A DNA stretch of 63,584 bases, taken from a virus. The position numbers and the translations under genes are program-made. Where the stretch lies: positions 1 through 63,584 of IMG/VR virus record IMGVR_UViG_3300013307_000021. One strand, 5' to 3'. Numbering within the stretch: position 1 is the stretch's first letter; every line of letters starts with the position of its first letter. The notes under the pieces were generated by a model. It worked only from the letters and a program-made list of their open reading frames with translations. It made no database searches and was not told the origin of the DNA. This document shows, piece after piece, positions 56,393 to 63,348 of this stretch.

Positions 56393-56719
56393 TTAGGTTC
56401 GTGCTGCCCTCATTCGGGTAAGTGCCTCTCTTGCTGGCATACTTCGCCCCTGCTTAAAGTCTTCTTGAGACATTTTAACAAGAGCGACAAGAGCATCACT
56501 TTGACGATCATAATACTTATTCACCAAGTCACGATAAGCATAGTCTGTATCTTTTCCTGGGTAAGTATGGTTTTCGTCCTTCACATATTCGCACTTTCGG
56601 TCACAGCACCAGTAGCCATCCCGCTCACAACGATTAATGTGGGCCAGAATAGATCGGCGTAGTGCGCCTAAGCGTTTAATGTCCATCTTAGAGATCACTG
56701 ATTCGGATAAATATTTCAT
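56393..56719 (-). CDS. Unknown protein with a Cys pair
   Basis: This 108-residue basic, helical protein has Cys-Cys-Asp-Arg-Lys-Cys near residue 38, a possible metal site. It starts after AGGAGTAAGT. No family is recognised. Confidence 0.6.
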   Translation of the reverse strand: MKYLSESVISKMDIKRLGALRRSILAHINRCERDGYWCCDRKCEYVKDENHTYPGKDTDYAYRDLVNKYYDRQSDALVALVKMSQEDFKQGRSMPAREALTRMRAART

Positions 56720-56738
56720 ACTTACTCCTTATTCTAAA

Positions 56739-56858
56739 TTAACACCACCGACGAGTAGCAGCGCGTTGATGATCGCCACCCTCGTTATCGTTTGCTGCCT
56801 TTGCTTTCATTATAACTTTGATGTAAGCCTTTGCCAGCTTCTTCTCTTGAGTAGTCAT
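56739..56858 (-). CDS. Small basic protein
   Basis: This 39-residue Lys/Ala-rich frame starts on the last base of the upstream stop (TAATG), suggesting coupled translation. It ends with Arg-Arg-Trp-Cys. Evidence is position and composition. Confidence 0.45.
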   Translation of the reverse strand: MTTQEKKLAKAYIKVIMKAKAANDNEGGDHQRAATRRWC

Positions 56859-57214
56859 TAGAGGATACTCATAGACACGCCAACACCGTAATAGCCATTG
56901 CTTGATCCGTAGAATCGAACAGTGACACGACCTTTCGCGGTTGCAAACTTATAGAAAGTCCACATACCACATTCAGCCTCTTCGTTGTCTTCTGTAACTT
57001 CTTCTGCTTGCAGGATCGGAGATCCCACTAAGTCATCCAGATCGCCTTCAATGTCTTCGATGTAAACAGACTCACAGCAATCCTGATGATGCATAAACCG
57101 CACTGTACCGCCTTCTTCACGAACAAGAAGCAAAGCTTCATTCTCGTCGTCATTGGAAGTGAATGCTTTTGTCAGTGTCTGTCCGATCAAACAATCAAAA
57201 ATATCTACGCTCAT
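56858..57214 (-). CDS. Unknown acidic protein
   Basis: This 118-residue acidic protein starts at ATG 57214 after AAAGGAGAAACT. It has a Cys-Cys pair near residue 45 and a beta-rich C-terminal half (Val-Thr-Val-Arg-Phe-Tyr). No family is recognised. Confidence 0.6.
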   Translation of the reverse strand: MSVDIFDCLIGQTLTKAFTSNDDENEALLLVREEGGTVRFMHHQDCCESVYIEDIEGDLDDLVGSPILQAEEVTEDNEEAECGMWTFYKFATAKGRVTVRFYGSSNGYYGVGVSMSIL

Positions 57215-57224
57215 AGTTTCTCCT

Positions 57225-57566
57225 TTACCAGTTCCAGTGTCCGTGGACACTATTATATTTTTGTCTAGCCCATTTCACTGCTGCCACAAGCACATCTCCG
57301 TGACAAGAAGCAGGGGAACAAAAGCAGACGAGATTTTTATTTTCCAACTCAAGTAAGTCTTCAAGAGTAATCCTACCAGACTTGATTTGTTCCCACAACC
57401 ACTTTTTATACTTCTCAACCACTATTTCTCTTGTATCTGACGTAGTGATTTTAAAAGGATTGGCAAACTTAGAATGAGGAAGCCCCGATTGGGGCTGTCC
57501 TCTTCCAATATACACCGCGCCATCTGGTATCGTCTTACCACATTTGTAGTAATTCAATACTTCCAT
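57225..57566 (-). CDS. DUF4326-like protein
   Basis: This 113-residue protein shows the DUF4326 pattern: Tyr-Ile-Gly-Arg-Gly near 22, Ser-Lys-Phe-Ala-Asn-Pro-Phe near 34-40, and Leu-Val-Cys-Phe-Cys-x-Pro-Ala-Ser-Cys-His-Gly-Asp-Val near 80-93. The Cys/His group may bind metal or a nucleotide. The biochemical role of this family is not known to me. The start is ATG 57566, following AAAAGG. Confidence 0.75.
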   Translation of the reverse strand: MEVLNYYKCGKTIPDGAVYIGRGQPQSGLPHSKFANPFKITTSDTREIVVEKYKKWLWEQIKSGRITLEDLLELENKNLVCFCSPASCHGDVLVAAVKWARQKYNSVHGHWNW

Positions 57567-57568
57567 CG

Positions 57569-58255
57569 TCACACCTTTTCAAAAGACCAGAGAAGACCTT
57601 CCATAGGGATCGGTTGATCGTAGAGATCGGTCATAGTGTCTTTAAGAGTGAAATTACCTTCTGCATCTACTCGTGCCACCGTATATACTTCACCTACATT
57701 GTAGAACATATATCCTAATCCATCGGATCTAGTTACACGTACTTTATCACCAGGGGAAATAGACGCTTCTTGCTCAGCAAGGATATCAATCAGTTTACTC
57801 ATAAAGTAAGCCTGAGCCTCTTCCATATTCATACCTTTCACTGCCAGAACAGTTTCATCGTGCATCTGCTGAATCTCAACATCACCCGAGGCACGGACAA
57901 TCTCTCCTACAATATCCAGCATAGCTGAAACAGCATCTTCGCTTGCTACCTGTTTCTCACCATCTTCTGATGTGATAGTGTCACCGCTTTCGACGTTATG
58001 GATCACCCACTTAGCTTTACCGTCCAGAAGATCGACACATACCACTTTATCCACGTCATTGTAAAACTCTACACCGTAGGAGTCCACAGGAGCGCTGTTG
58101 ATGGTTCGATCCCCTGGGGTAAGGAAACGTAGCACCTTATACTCTTTACCCACTGTAACGTTGCACAGAGAGGATTTACCGCCCGTTTCGCTGAACTTGA
58201 TCAGGTTTGTGGACAATACAGAAGCTAAAATTGCAGACAGGCTATCGTTCATCAT
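57569..58255 (-). CDS. Unknown acidic protein with an SH3-like end
   Basis: This 228-residue acidic protein has a helical middle (about 105-165) and a C-terminal small beta domain with Gly-Asp-Lys-Val-Arg-Val-Thr and Val-Gly-Glu-Val-Tyr-Thr-Val, an SH3/KOW-like pattern found in several other genes here. The N-terminal half has a similar Gly-Lys-Glu-Tyr-Lys-Val strand. Function unknown. Confidence 0.6.
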   Translation of the reverse strand: MMNDSLSAILASVLSTNLIKFSETGGKSSLCNVTVGKEYKVLRFLTPGDRTINSAPVDSYGVEFYNDVDKVVCVDLLDGKAKWVIHNVESGDTITSEDGEKQVASEDAVSAMLDIVGEIVRASGDVEIQQMHDETVLAVKGMNMEEAQAYFMSKLIDILAEQEASISPGDKVRVTRSDGLGYMFYNVGEVYTVARVDAEGNFTLKDTMTDLYDQPIPMEGLLWSFEKV

Positions 58256-58265
58256 ATATTTCTCC

Positions 58266-58514
58266 TTAACACTTAGGTTGTTTATTCTTGTTCACAGCGT
58301 ACTTTACCAGAGTAAGATACTTTGAGCAAGAGGTTTTCTGTCGATAATGTTTCATCTTACCGTGTACTTCTTCCGAGTGGGCTTTCATAACAAACTTATC
58401 ACCCTCCACCCAAGAAAGATCCGTACCATCAGATAAGATCACTACCCACAGAGGCTTCTTATTCAGGTCATACCCTGCCTGACGGCAGGATACAGGCTTA
58501 ATAATATTCGTCAT
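58266..58514 (-). CDS. Unknown small protein
   Basis: This 82-residue basic protein overlaps the 3' end of the 58498-59022 gene by 17 bases and has a Cys-Ser-Lys-Tyr segment near its end. No clear ribosome site; coupled translation is possible. No family is recognised. Confidence 0.45.
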   Translation of the reverse strand: MTNIIKPVSCRQAGYDLNKKPLWVVILSDGTDLSWVEGDKFVMKAHSEEVHGKMKHYRQKTSCSKYLTLVKYAVNKNKQPKC

Positions 58515-59022
58515 CAAGTGAGTCTTTTTTATGTTTCAGTGCGAAAACAACATAGTACTCGTCACCACAGCCGTTGTCAACATAATATTTGTGATAATTT
58601 TCATCCGACTCGACTAATCCGGCACGATCATACGAGTAAATCTCACCATCCTCCATATAGAAAAGTTCACCGTAACCCTGCAAGGCCCACTCAGTGTCTG
58701 TCTTATCGACAAACTCCATACTGATCTCAGACTGAGCAAAGGCAGCGGCATCAGCAAATCGCTGTTGCAGGATTGCTGCATATGTCAGGAGTCCACCTTC
58801 CCACACAATGTGAGTAGAATCCTCGTTGATTGCCAGCTTGTCTACAGTACAGCCACGGTAAACCCCTTCGACGTGCTTAAACTGTAGCCGTCCTAGATCG
58901 TCAACACCTACTACAAGAAGTAAGTCCTCTGTTCCAGGGATAGGATCTGCACCTTCCCGATAGTTCATCACACGGATGATACGACCAATATCTTTATGGC
59001 TTACTGATTCTACTTTATTCAT
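58498..59022 (-). CDS. Unknown acidic protein
   Basis: This 174-residue acidic protein starts at ATG 59022, overlapping the stop of the 59019 gene (ATGA). The N-terminal part (about 1-60) has an SH3-like run (Leu-Leu-Leu-Val-Val-Gly-Val-Asp-Asp); the C-terminal part is Tyr- and Asp-rich. No family is recognised. Confidence 0.6.
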   Translation of the reverse strand: MNKVESVSHKDIGRIIRVMNYREGADPIPGTEDLLLVVGVDDLGRLQFKHVEGVYRGCTVDKLAINEDSTHIVWEGGLLTYAAILQQRFADAAAFAQSEISMEFVDKTDTEWALQGYGELFYMEDGEIYSYDRAGLVESDENYHKYYVDNGCGDEYYVVFALKHKKDSLDDEYY

Positions 59023-59222
59023 AATGCCTCCAAATCATCTTCTGGGGAATATAACCAACCAATCCTATCAATACTGTAGTACCAAGTAGGATTAGGTAAG
59101 TTGTCTACATCGGTATCCGAAAGGTGCATAGCACTGATCCGGCCTGTTTTGCCTGAGTAAGAATCTCTTACCCAATCGCCCACTTTATGCTTTGGGCTTC
59201 TTGTACTTTTGACTTGATTCAA
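59019..59222 (-). CDS. Small SH3-like protein (TTG start)
   Basis: This 67-residue protein starts at TTG 59222, nine bases after AAGGAG. It has a His-Lys-Val-Gly-Asp-Trp-Val-Arg segment and Lys-Thr-Gly-Arg-Ile, a KOW/SH3-like strand pattern. Overlaps the next gene by four bases. Function unknown. Confidence 0.6.
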   Translation of the reverse strand: MNQVKSTRSPKHKVGDWVRDSYSGKTGRISAMHLSDTDVDNLPNPTWYYSIDRIGWLYSPEDDLEAL

Positions 59223-59499
59223 AGTTAAGATCTCCTTTCAGTTTTTCGATCTCTTCGAAAGTAACATCAACAGCTTGCCACTCTTTCTCGTGCATACGGA
59301 ACGACAGATACTTACCAAACTGCTCTTCGCCATCTTCGTCAACGTAACGGAAGATCCGAACGTATATATCACGAATGGTAGCCTGAATGCCACGGCACAA
59401 CACAACCTCGTAGATCTTGTACATACTGATCTGCTCGTCTGTATAACGTGGGGTAACACTAGGCACATACTTAGGACGTTCGCTGCTTCTCTGGCTCAT
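59185..59499 (-). CDS. Unknown small basic protein
   Basis: This 104-residue protein starts at ATG 59499 after GAGGAGATAGAT. It has a basic N-terminus, strand-rich centre and a Lys-rich end. No family is recognised. Confidence 0.6.
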   Translation of the reverse strand: MSQRSSERPKYVPSVTPRYTDEQISMYKIYEVVLCRGIQATIRDIYVRIFRYVDEDGEEQFGKYLSFRMHEKEWQAVDVTFEEIEKLKGDLNFESSQKYKKPKA

Positions 59500-59526
59500 A
59501 TCTATCTCCTCGGTTTCAATACACAC

Positions 59527-59554
59527 ATCTTAGCACATCCTTGTGCCACGTCAA
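59527..59554 (-). promoter_or_regulatory. Sigma-70-like promoter for the 59185-58266 genes
   Basis: TTGACG (59554-59549) lies directly after a TAA stop and TAAGAT (59532-59527) follows after 16 bases. GCACA/TGTGC arms sit just upstream of the -10 box. Confidence 0.65.
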
Positions 59555-59947
59555 TTAAATCTTTTGGGAAAAAGCTAAAAGTTCTTTTGCAAGGTCAATA
59601 GCAGTATCCCTGTCCAAGTTGAACGAGGATGACCCAATAACATCGCCGTCACGCCGCCCGATAAATCGCAGGAGGATACCATCCAGATCCTTACTCAGTA
59701 GGAGTTCCATCGTAACATCCTCACTATCCGAGGTTTCATCGCGGTATTGGACTGTATCCTTAGCTGGAGTTTTTAGCTTAAAGCGGCTAGCCATATATCC
59801 CAACGCTTTACCCCTAACTAATACCCGAGGTTCACCCCTGGCCCAAAAGCTAGAGATTGGATACTCGCTACCCAGATTAAGGTTATGCTCTGCATTCTCA
59901 TTATCCACACAGATCAGGGTATCCCCAACTTTCCAATGAACACTCAT
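59555..59947 (-). CDS. Unknown protein, paralogue of the 59944 gene
   Basis: This 130-residue protein begins with Val-Gly-Asp-Thr-Leu-Ile-Cys and has a C-terminal half with a Leu-Leu-Arg-Phe strand and Ala-Ile-Asp-Leu-Ala-Lys-Glu-Leu helix. The next gene upstream shows the same layout and a similar end (Ala-Leu-Asp-Leu-Ala-Ala-Asp-Leu). The pair probably arose by tandem duplication. Function unknown. Confidence 0.6.
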   Translation of the reverse strand: MSVHWKVGDTLICVDNENAEHNLNLGSEYPISSFWARGEPRVLVRGKALGYMASRFKLKTPAKDTVQYRDETSDSEDVTMELLLSKDLDGILLRFIGRRDGDVIGSSSFNLDRDTAIDLAKELLAFSQKI

Positions 59948-60366
59948 ACTGCGTTCCTGCGTTTTACTTGCATCGCCATACGAGTAAGATCCGCAGCAAG
60001 ATCTAAAGCATCCTCTACATCAAGTTTAAGCAGATGTGCGCTCTTTGACTTACCGCCTTCCTTATGTTCAGTGAGTACCAACACTTGCTCATACTCTTTC
60101 GAGTCGATAGCGAACAGTCTGGTTTCAGAGACAGGGGAATTCTCGTAGCGATACATCGCTTCGGTAACTTCTTCCAACTTCTCTTCTTTGCGGAGAGTAA
60201 AATCAGATAGGAAGTTAGCATAGCTCATTGAGAAGTTAAACTGACGACCCCCGTCTTCTCCGTTCCACTTGTAACTTACAGTACCAAACCCTGTTGAAAG
60301 GACAGTAACACTATCTTCTTCGGATTTTGCATCCCAAATTGATCCTACTTCTGGAATTTCTACCAT
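59944..60366 (-). CDS. Unknown protein, paralogue of the 59555 gene
   Basis: This 140-residue acidic protein starts after AAGGAGTAAGAT and opens with Val-Gly-Ser-Ile-Trp-Asp. The end (Asp-Val-Glu-Asp-Ala-Leu-Asp-Leu-Ala-Ala) resembles that of its downstream neighbour. Overlap of four bases joins the two. Function unknown. Confidence 0.6.
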   Translation of the reverse strand: MVEIPEVGSIWDAKSEEDSVTVLSTGFGTVSYKWNGEDGGRQFNFSMSYANFLSDFTLRKEEKLEEVTEAMYRYENSPVSETRLFAIDSKEYEQVLVLTEHKEGGKSKSAHLLKLDVEDALDLAADLTRMAMQVKRRNAV

Positions 60367-60369
60367 ATC

Positions 60370-60651
60370 TTACTCCTTAATTTCGATTTCATCAGCCGAC
60401 ATAAGATCGCTACCAAAATGATCTTCATACCGGAAAGTAACAGGTACTGTGAATGTACCTTCGTTGTTAGATCGCTGCATACGATCAATGCCCTTAACCA
60501 AATAGACCGAGCGTACTGTACGTGTAACTTTGACATTACCACCATGCTCAAGGAAGTAGATCTGAGCATAAGCAGGTATTTCAGCAACAACCTCAACCTC
60601 TTTGCCTTCGTTACCTAAGTGCATACGATCTAGAATCACAGTAGCTTTCAT
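60370..60651 (-). CDS. Unknown small protein
   Basis: This 93-residue, acidic, beta-rich protein starts after AAGGAGACAAT and contains Asn-Glu-Gly-Lys-Glu-Val-Glu-Val and a Val-Tyr-Leu-Val-Lys-Gly strand, consistent with a small SH3/KOW-like domain. No family is recognised. Confidence 0.6.
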   Translation of the reverse strand: MKATVILDRMHLGNEGKEVEVVAEIPAYAQIYFLEHGGNVKVTRTVRSVYLVKGIDRMQRSNNEGTFTVPVTFRYEDHFGSDLMSADEIEIKE

Positions 60652-60660
60652 ATTGTCTCC

Positions 60661-61005
60661 TTATTTCTTAGAGGTGTCTTTAACAGCATCACCAACTTCT
60701 TTGTTGATCTGCTGAGTGTAATACGGTACATAACCGTCTGTAGGTGCATAGCAGATACCACGGATCATAACATACTCTTGGTGAGTATTACAAGCCTGTA
60801 CTCCAGCGTGGTAACGCATATAGTTAGTGCTGCACATCAGAGGGTAGATAAGCATAACCCAGATGATAATGTTTAACAAGATCATTCCTGATTTCTTCTT
60901 ACGCTTACGAGCGAAGATTAATCCTGAGATAACGCCTACAGCTAACATAGCATAAAACTGTGAAGAGTGCCATACGAAGGCATACTGCATAAATTCAAAG
61001 AACAT
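60661..61005 (-). CDS. Small membrane protein
   Basis: This 114-residue protein has two hydrophobic segments (about residues 10-30 and 42-60), separated by a Lys/Arg-rich turn (Arg-Lys-Arg-Lys-Lys), then a polar domain with two Cys that may form a disulphide bond in the periplasm. Promoter-like TTGACA/TATACT lies at 61067-61041. Function unknown. Confidence 0.65.
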   Translation of the reverse strand: MFFEFMQYAFVWHSSQFYAMLAVGVISGLIFARKRKKKSGMILLNIIIWVMLIYPLMCSTNYMRYHAGVQACNTHQEYVMIRGICYAPTDGYVPYYTQQINKEVGDAVKDTSKK

Positions 61006-61261
61006 TATTACTCCTTAGTTATTAGTGGGTGAGATAGTAGAGTATAACAAGTAGATCAGAGTGTCAATAGGGAATGTAGAAGAGATATGAAATAGAGATA
61101 AGAGGTATAGAAGAGATGTTACATATCGTCGTATCTCCCTTCGGGATCTACTCCTTATGTAACATATAGAATGAGGATAACGAATAGAGATAATCCCTAC
61201 TCGCTATCGCTCGCAACTTAGTGTTTAGCTTAGCATATATTTTTCAACTTGTCAATGCGTA
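61006..61261. other. Non-coding structured region with purine-rich repeats
   Basis: No gene is seen in these 256 bases. They hold two minus-strand promoters (61227-61255: TTGACA-N17-TAAGCT; 61041-61067: TTGACA-N15-TATACT), a compound hairpin at 61117-61164, and a purine-rich stretch with two TAGAAGAGAT copies. It lies between the leftward early genes and the divergent promoter pair, so it may be a leader, a small RNA gene, or part of an origin. Confidence 0.6.
61117..61164 (-). ncRNA. Compound hairpin (candidate structured RNA)
   Basis: TGTTACATA (61117-61125) pairs perfectly with TATGTAACA (61156-61164). Inside, GTA-TC-TCCC and GGGA-TC-TAC form a second stem with a TTC loop and a small TC/TC internal loop. 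No T run follows in either direction, so it does not look like a terminator. RNA from the promoter at 61227-61255 would include it. Confidence 0.45.
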
Positions 61262-61501
61262 TTATGATTTAATTACTAAGTGTTTTTGTGGAGCAACATC
61301 TTCCTTGAATTTAGCCACGACACGGATGTTTTGGAAGTTCATACCTCCCACCAGGATCGCATAGTTCCCGAGATAAGGCTCTACAAGCCACTCGTAACCA
61401 TCATCACCAATAATGGTGATCTCTTTACCTTCTACTTTAGCTGCATACTTCTTTCCTTCTGTGAAAGGGACGTTTACTACTTTGGTGCAAGTTAACTTCA
61501 T
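61262..61501 (-). CDS. Unknown small protein
   Basis: This 79-residue protein starts at ATG 61501 after AAGGAGAAACACA. It contains Glu-Gly-Lys-Lys-Tyr and Gly-Asp-Asp-Gly-Tyr-Glu-Trp, a strand-turn pattern like the SH3/KOW-type domains in neighbouring genes. It is transcribed from the leftward half of the divergent promoter. Function unknown. Confidence 0.65.
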   Translation of the reverse strand: MKLTCTKVVNVPFTEGKKYAAKVEGKEITIIGDDGYEWLVEPYLGNYAILVGGMNFQNIRVVAKFKEDVAPQKHLVIKS

Positions 61502-61529
61502 TGTGTTTCTCCTTATTGATTGAGGTCTC

Positions 61530-61578
61530 ATTCTACACCAACTTAGGGCTTGCAGTCAACCCAAGATACTGCTAATAT
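61530..61578. promoter_or_regulatory. Divergent, overlapping promoter pair
   Basis: Minus strand: TTGACT (61559-61554) and TAGAAT (61535-61530), 18-base spacer. Plus strand: TTGCAG (61550-61555) and TAATAT (61573-61578), 17-base spacer, with TGC before the -10 box. The two -35 boxes overlap, so only one can be used at a time. Confidence 0.7.
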
Positions 61579-61604
61579 TCAGTCTCAATAACTGAGGAGG
61601 ATGT

Positions 61605-61997
61605 ATGCAACCAACTATCACTATAGAATTTTCTTGTTGTGGTCACAAAGCTTCGTTTAAGAAGCAAACCTGCGGGGTTCACGGCTGTCCGTGCGGATCT
61701 TTTGTAGATTGGACTCCCTTCTACTACCGTGCTACTACCAATGCCAAGATCACGAGTAGCTTTCATCAAGATTGCCGTGACTACTTTGACCAGCGTGAAA
61801 TCACTCACTACACAGATACAGGTGGAGATGTTGTGGGTTTACCCTTTGACTCTCTCTACAAAATAATTTGTGTAAAAGACGGCTTGATTCTTCTTGACAG
61901 CAATAAGGGTAAGAAGGTAAGCTTATCTACATTGAAGAGCGAGATGAAACGAGCGAATAAAATCCACAACGAGGAGGTAAAGAATGAAAATGATTAA
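61605..61997 (+). CDS. Cys-rich probable metal-binding protein
   Basis: This 130-residue basic protein has Cys-Cys-Gly-His near residue 11 and Cys-Gly-Val-His-Gly-Cys-Pro-Cys-Gly near 23, likely zinc ligands, and a C-terminal part with Gly-Leu-Pro-Phe and an SH3-like strand run. First gene of the rightward unit. It overlaps the next gene by 14 bases. Function unknown. Confidence 0.65.
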   Translation: MQPTITIEFSCCGHKASFKKQTCGVHGCPCGSFVDWTPFYYRATTNAKITSSFHQDCRDYFDQREITHYTDTGGDVVGLPFDSLYKIICVKDGLILLDSNKGKKVSLSTLKSEMKRANKIHNEEVKNEND

Positions 61998-62334
61998 AGG
62001 TGTAGTACTGGCGTTAGGTGTTTTGCTTGCAGCCCAGGCATCTGCTGCTACAACTTACTGGAAGTGTGACATTAAGGTGTCAGGAAACACTCCTACAACC
62101 TTCTCTGAGAAGGGAGCAACGGTGACAGACTACGGTAACTCTTTTGCTGTTGACGTTGACGGCAAGGTGCTAGAGACGCCTCCAATGAACCGTTGGGATC
62201 GAAGTACTGATGTGTTCTCTATAGAACAAAACGGGATCGTAATGAAAATGCGCCCTAAGTTCGATATGCGCTATTATATTGAAGATCAAAACCGTGGAGT
62301 GTACTTCCGTTTAACCGATTGTGTGGAGGAATAA
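61984..62334 (+). CDS. Small secreted protein
   Basis: This 116-residue protein has a clear signal peptide (about residues 1-21, ending Ala-Ser-Ala) and two Cys (about residues 28 and 113) in the mature part. It should be periplasmic. Function unknown; phage periplasmic proteins can block later infections. Confidence 0.7.
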   Translation: MKMIKGVVLALGVLLAAQASAATTYWKCDIKVSGNTPTTFSEKGATVTDYGNSFAVDVDGKVLETPPMNRWDRSTDVFSIEQNGIVMKMRPKFDMRYYIEDQNRGVYFRLTDCVEE

Positions 62335-62630
62335 TGATCACACTGAAAGCAGGACAAAAGATTACTTGTCACTCTAAAGAAGATATGGTGTTTGCACTTG
62401 AACTGCTAGAGGATCAGGGCTTCACTTGGATCAACGGAAATGAAAAGCCTACCGAATGGCTTCCATTTGAAAAACTGGAACATCACCGCTGGCCCGACAC
62501 GATTAATTTCCACAGCGATGACAAGGGAAAACTTAAGATCTGCCGAGGAAGTTATCCTTCTGGAAATGAGGCAACAGTACCCCTGAACGAATTATTTATT
62601 AACATCAAAGACTTGGAGGAACCAAAATGA
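62334..62630 (+). CDS. Unknown small protein
   Basis: This 98-residue protein starts on the last base of the upstream stop (TAATG). It has a His-Ser-Lys-Glu-Asp-Met segment and a Trp-rich C-terminal half. No family is recognised. Confidence 0.6.
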   Translation: MITLKAGQKITCHSKEDMVFALELLEDQGFTWINGNEKPTEWLPFEKLEHHRWPDTINFHSDDKGKLKICRGSYPSGNEATVPLNELFINIKDLEEPK

Positions 62631-63055
62631 ATATCTCTAAAAACTCTTGGCATTACCGTACAATTAAAAATATGAACCGTCAGCCAGCACGTAGTTTGTG
62701 TCTCTACTTTTGGCAGGTGGTATTCTGTAGTCTGTTCCTTTACATCATCGGCCCTGCAATCCTATTGCTCTGTGCTGTCTGTATTGTGGGCCTTCTTCCT
62801 CTTGTGATAGGTGGTATTGCCACCCATACACCAGATGGTGCTTTGTGGGATTGGATTGTAGCTGTGAAGTGCTGGAGCGTAGGCATAGGTATTACTATCG
62901 TATTCTTTGCAGTAGGCTGGTTTGCTGTTGCATTCTACAACTTCACCCGAGGAAAGATTTCTAACTACAGCGTTGACAAAGAGCCAAGTGTTTTGGTATC
63001 TTACATTCAAGCTAAGAAGCAAAGAGTTTGTCCAGTTATCAACTTTAAGGATTAA
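62627..63055 (+). CDS. Membrane protein of unknown function
   Basis: This 142-residue protein has two or three hydrophobic segments (about 27-55 and 75-105), basic on both sides. It overlaps the upstream gene by four bases. Could be an inner-membrane protein active early in infection. Function unknown. Confidence 0.65.
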   Translation: MNISKNSWHYRTIKNMNRQPARSLCLYFWQVVFCSLFLYIIGPAILLLCAVCIVGLLPLVIGGIATHTPDGALWDWIVAVKCWSVGIGITIVFFAVGWFAVAFYNFTRGKISNYSVDKEPSVLVSYIQAKKQRVCPVINFKD

Positions 63056-63057
63056 GA

Positions 63058-63348
63058 ATGACCGTAATGACTTGCACCAAGAACATCACCCAGACCTCCG
63101 AAGGAAACGGTGTAATTATCCGTGTAAACCTTGAGAATGAATATTGGATTGCATCCTTTGAGGAGGATCTTGACAATAACGTGATGCTCGATCAACCGAT
63201 CAAGGTGTTACACTGTGTCGGTGAAGTTAAAAGCTGGTGGAAGTCATACAAAGAATTCAATCTAACAAAAGAGATCGTAGATGATTTGGACAAGGTTATC
63301 TCTTTATGGGATGATGCGTCTGATGAAACTAAAAAGGTGCTTCTATGA
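63058..63348 (+). CDS. Unknown small protein
   Basis: This 96-residue acidic protein is part of the same rightward operon and is coupled to the next frame (ATGA at 63345). It has a Trp-Trp pair and charged helical end. No family is recognised. Confidence 0.6.
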   Translation: MTVMTCTKNITQTSEGNGVIIRVNLENEYWIASFEEDLDNNVMLDQPIKVLHCVGEVKSWWKSYKEFNLTKEIVDDLDKVISLWDDASDETKKVLL

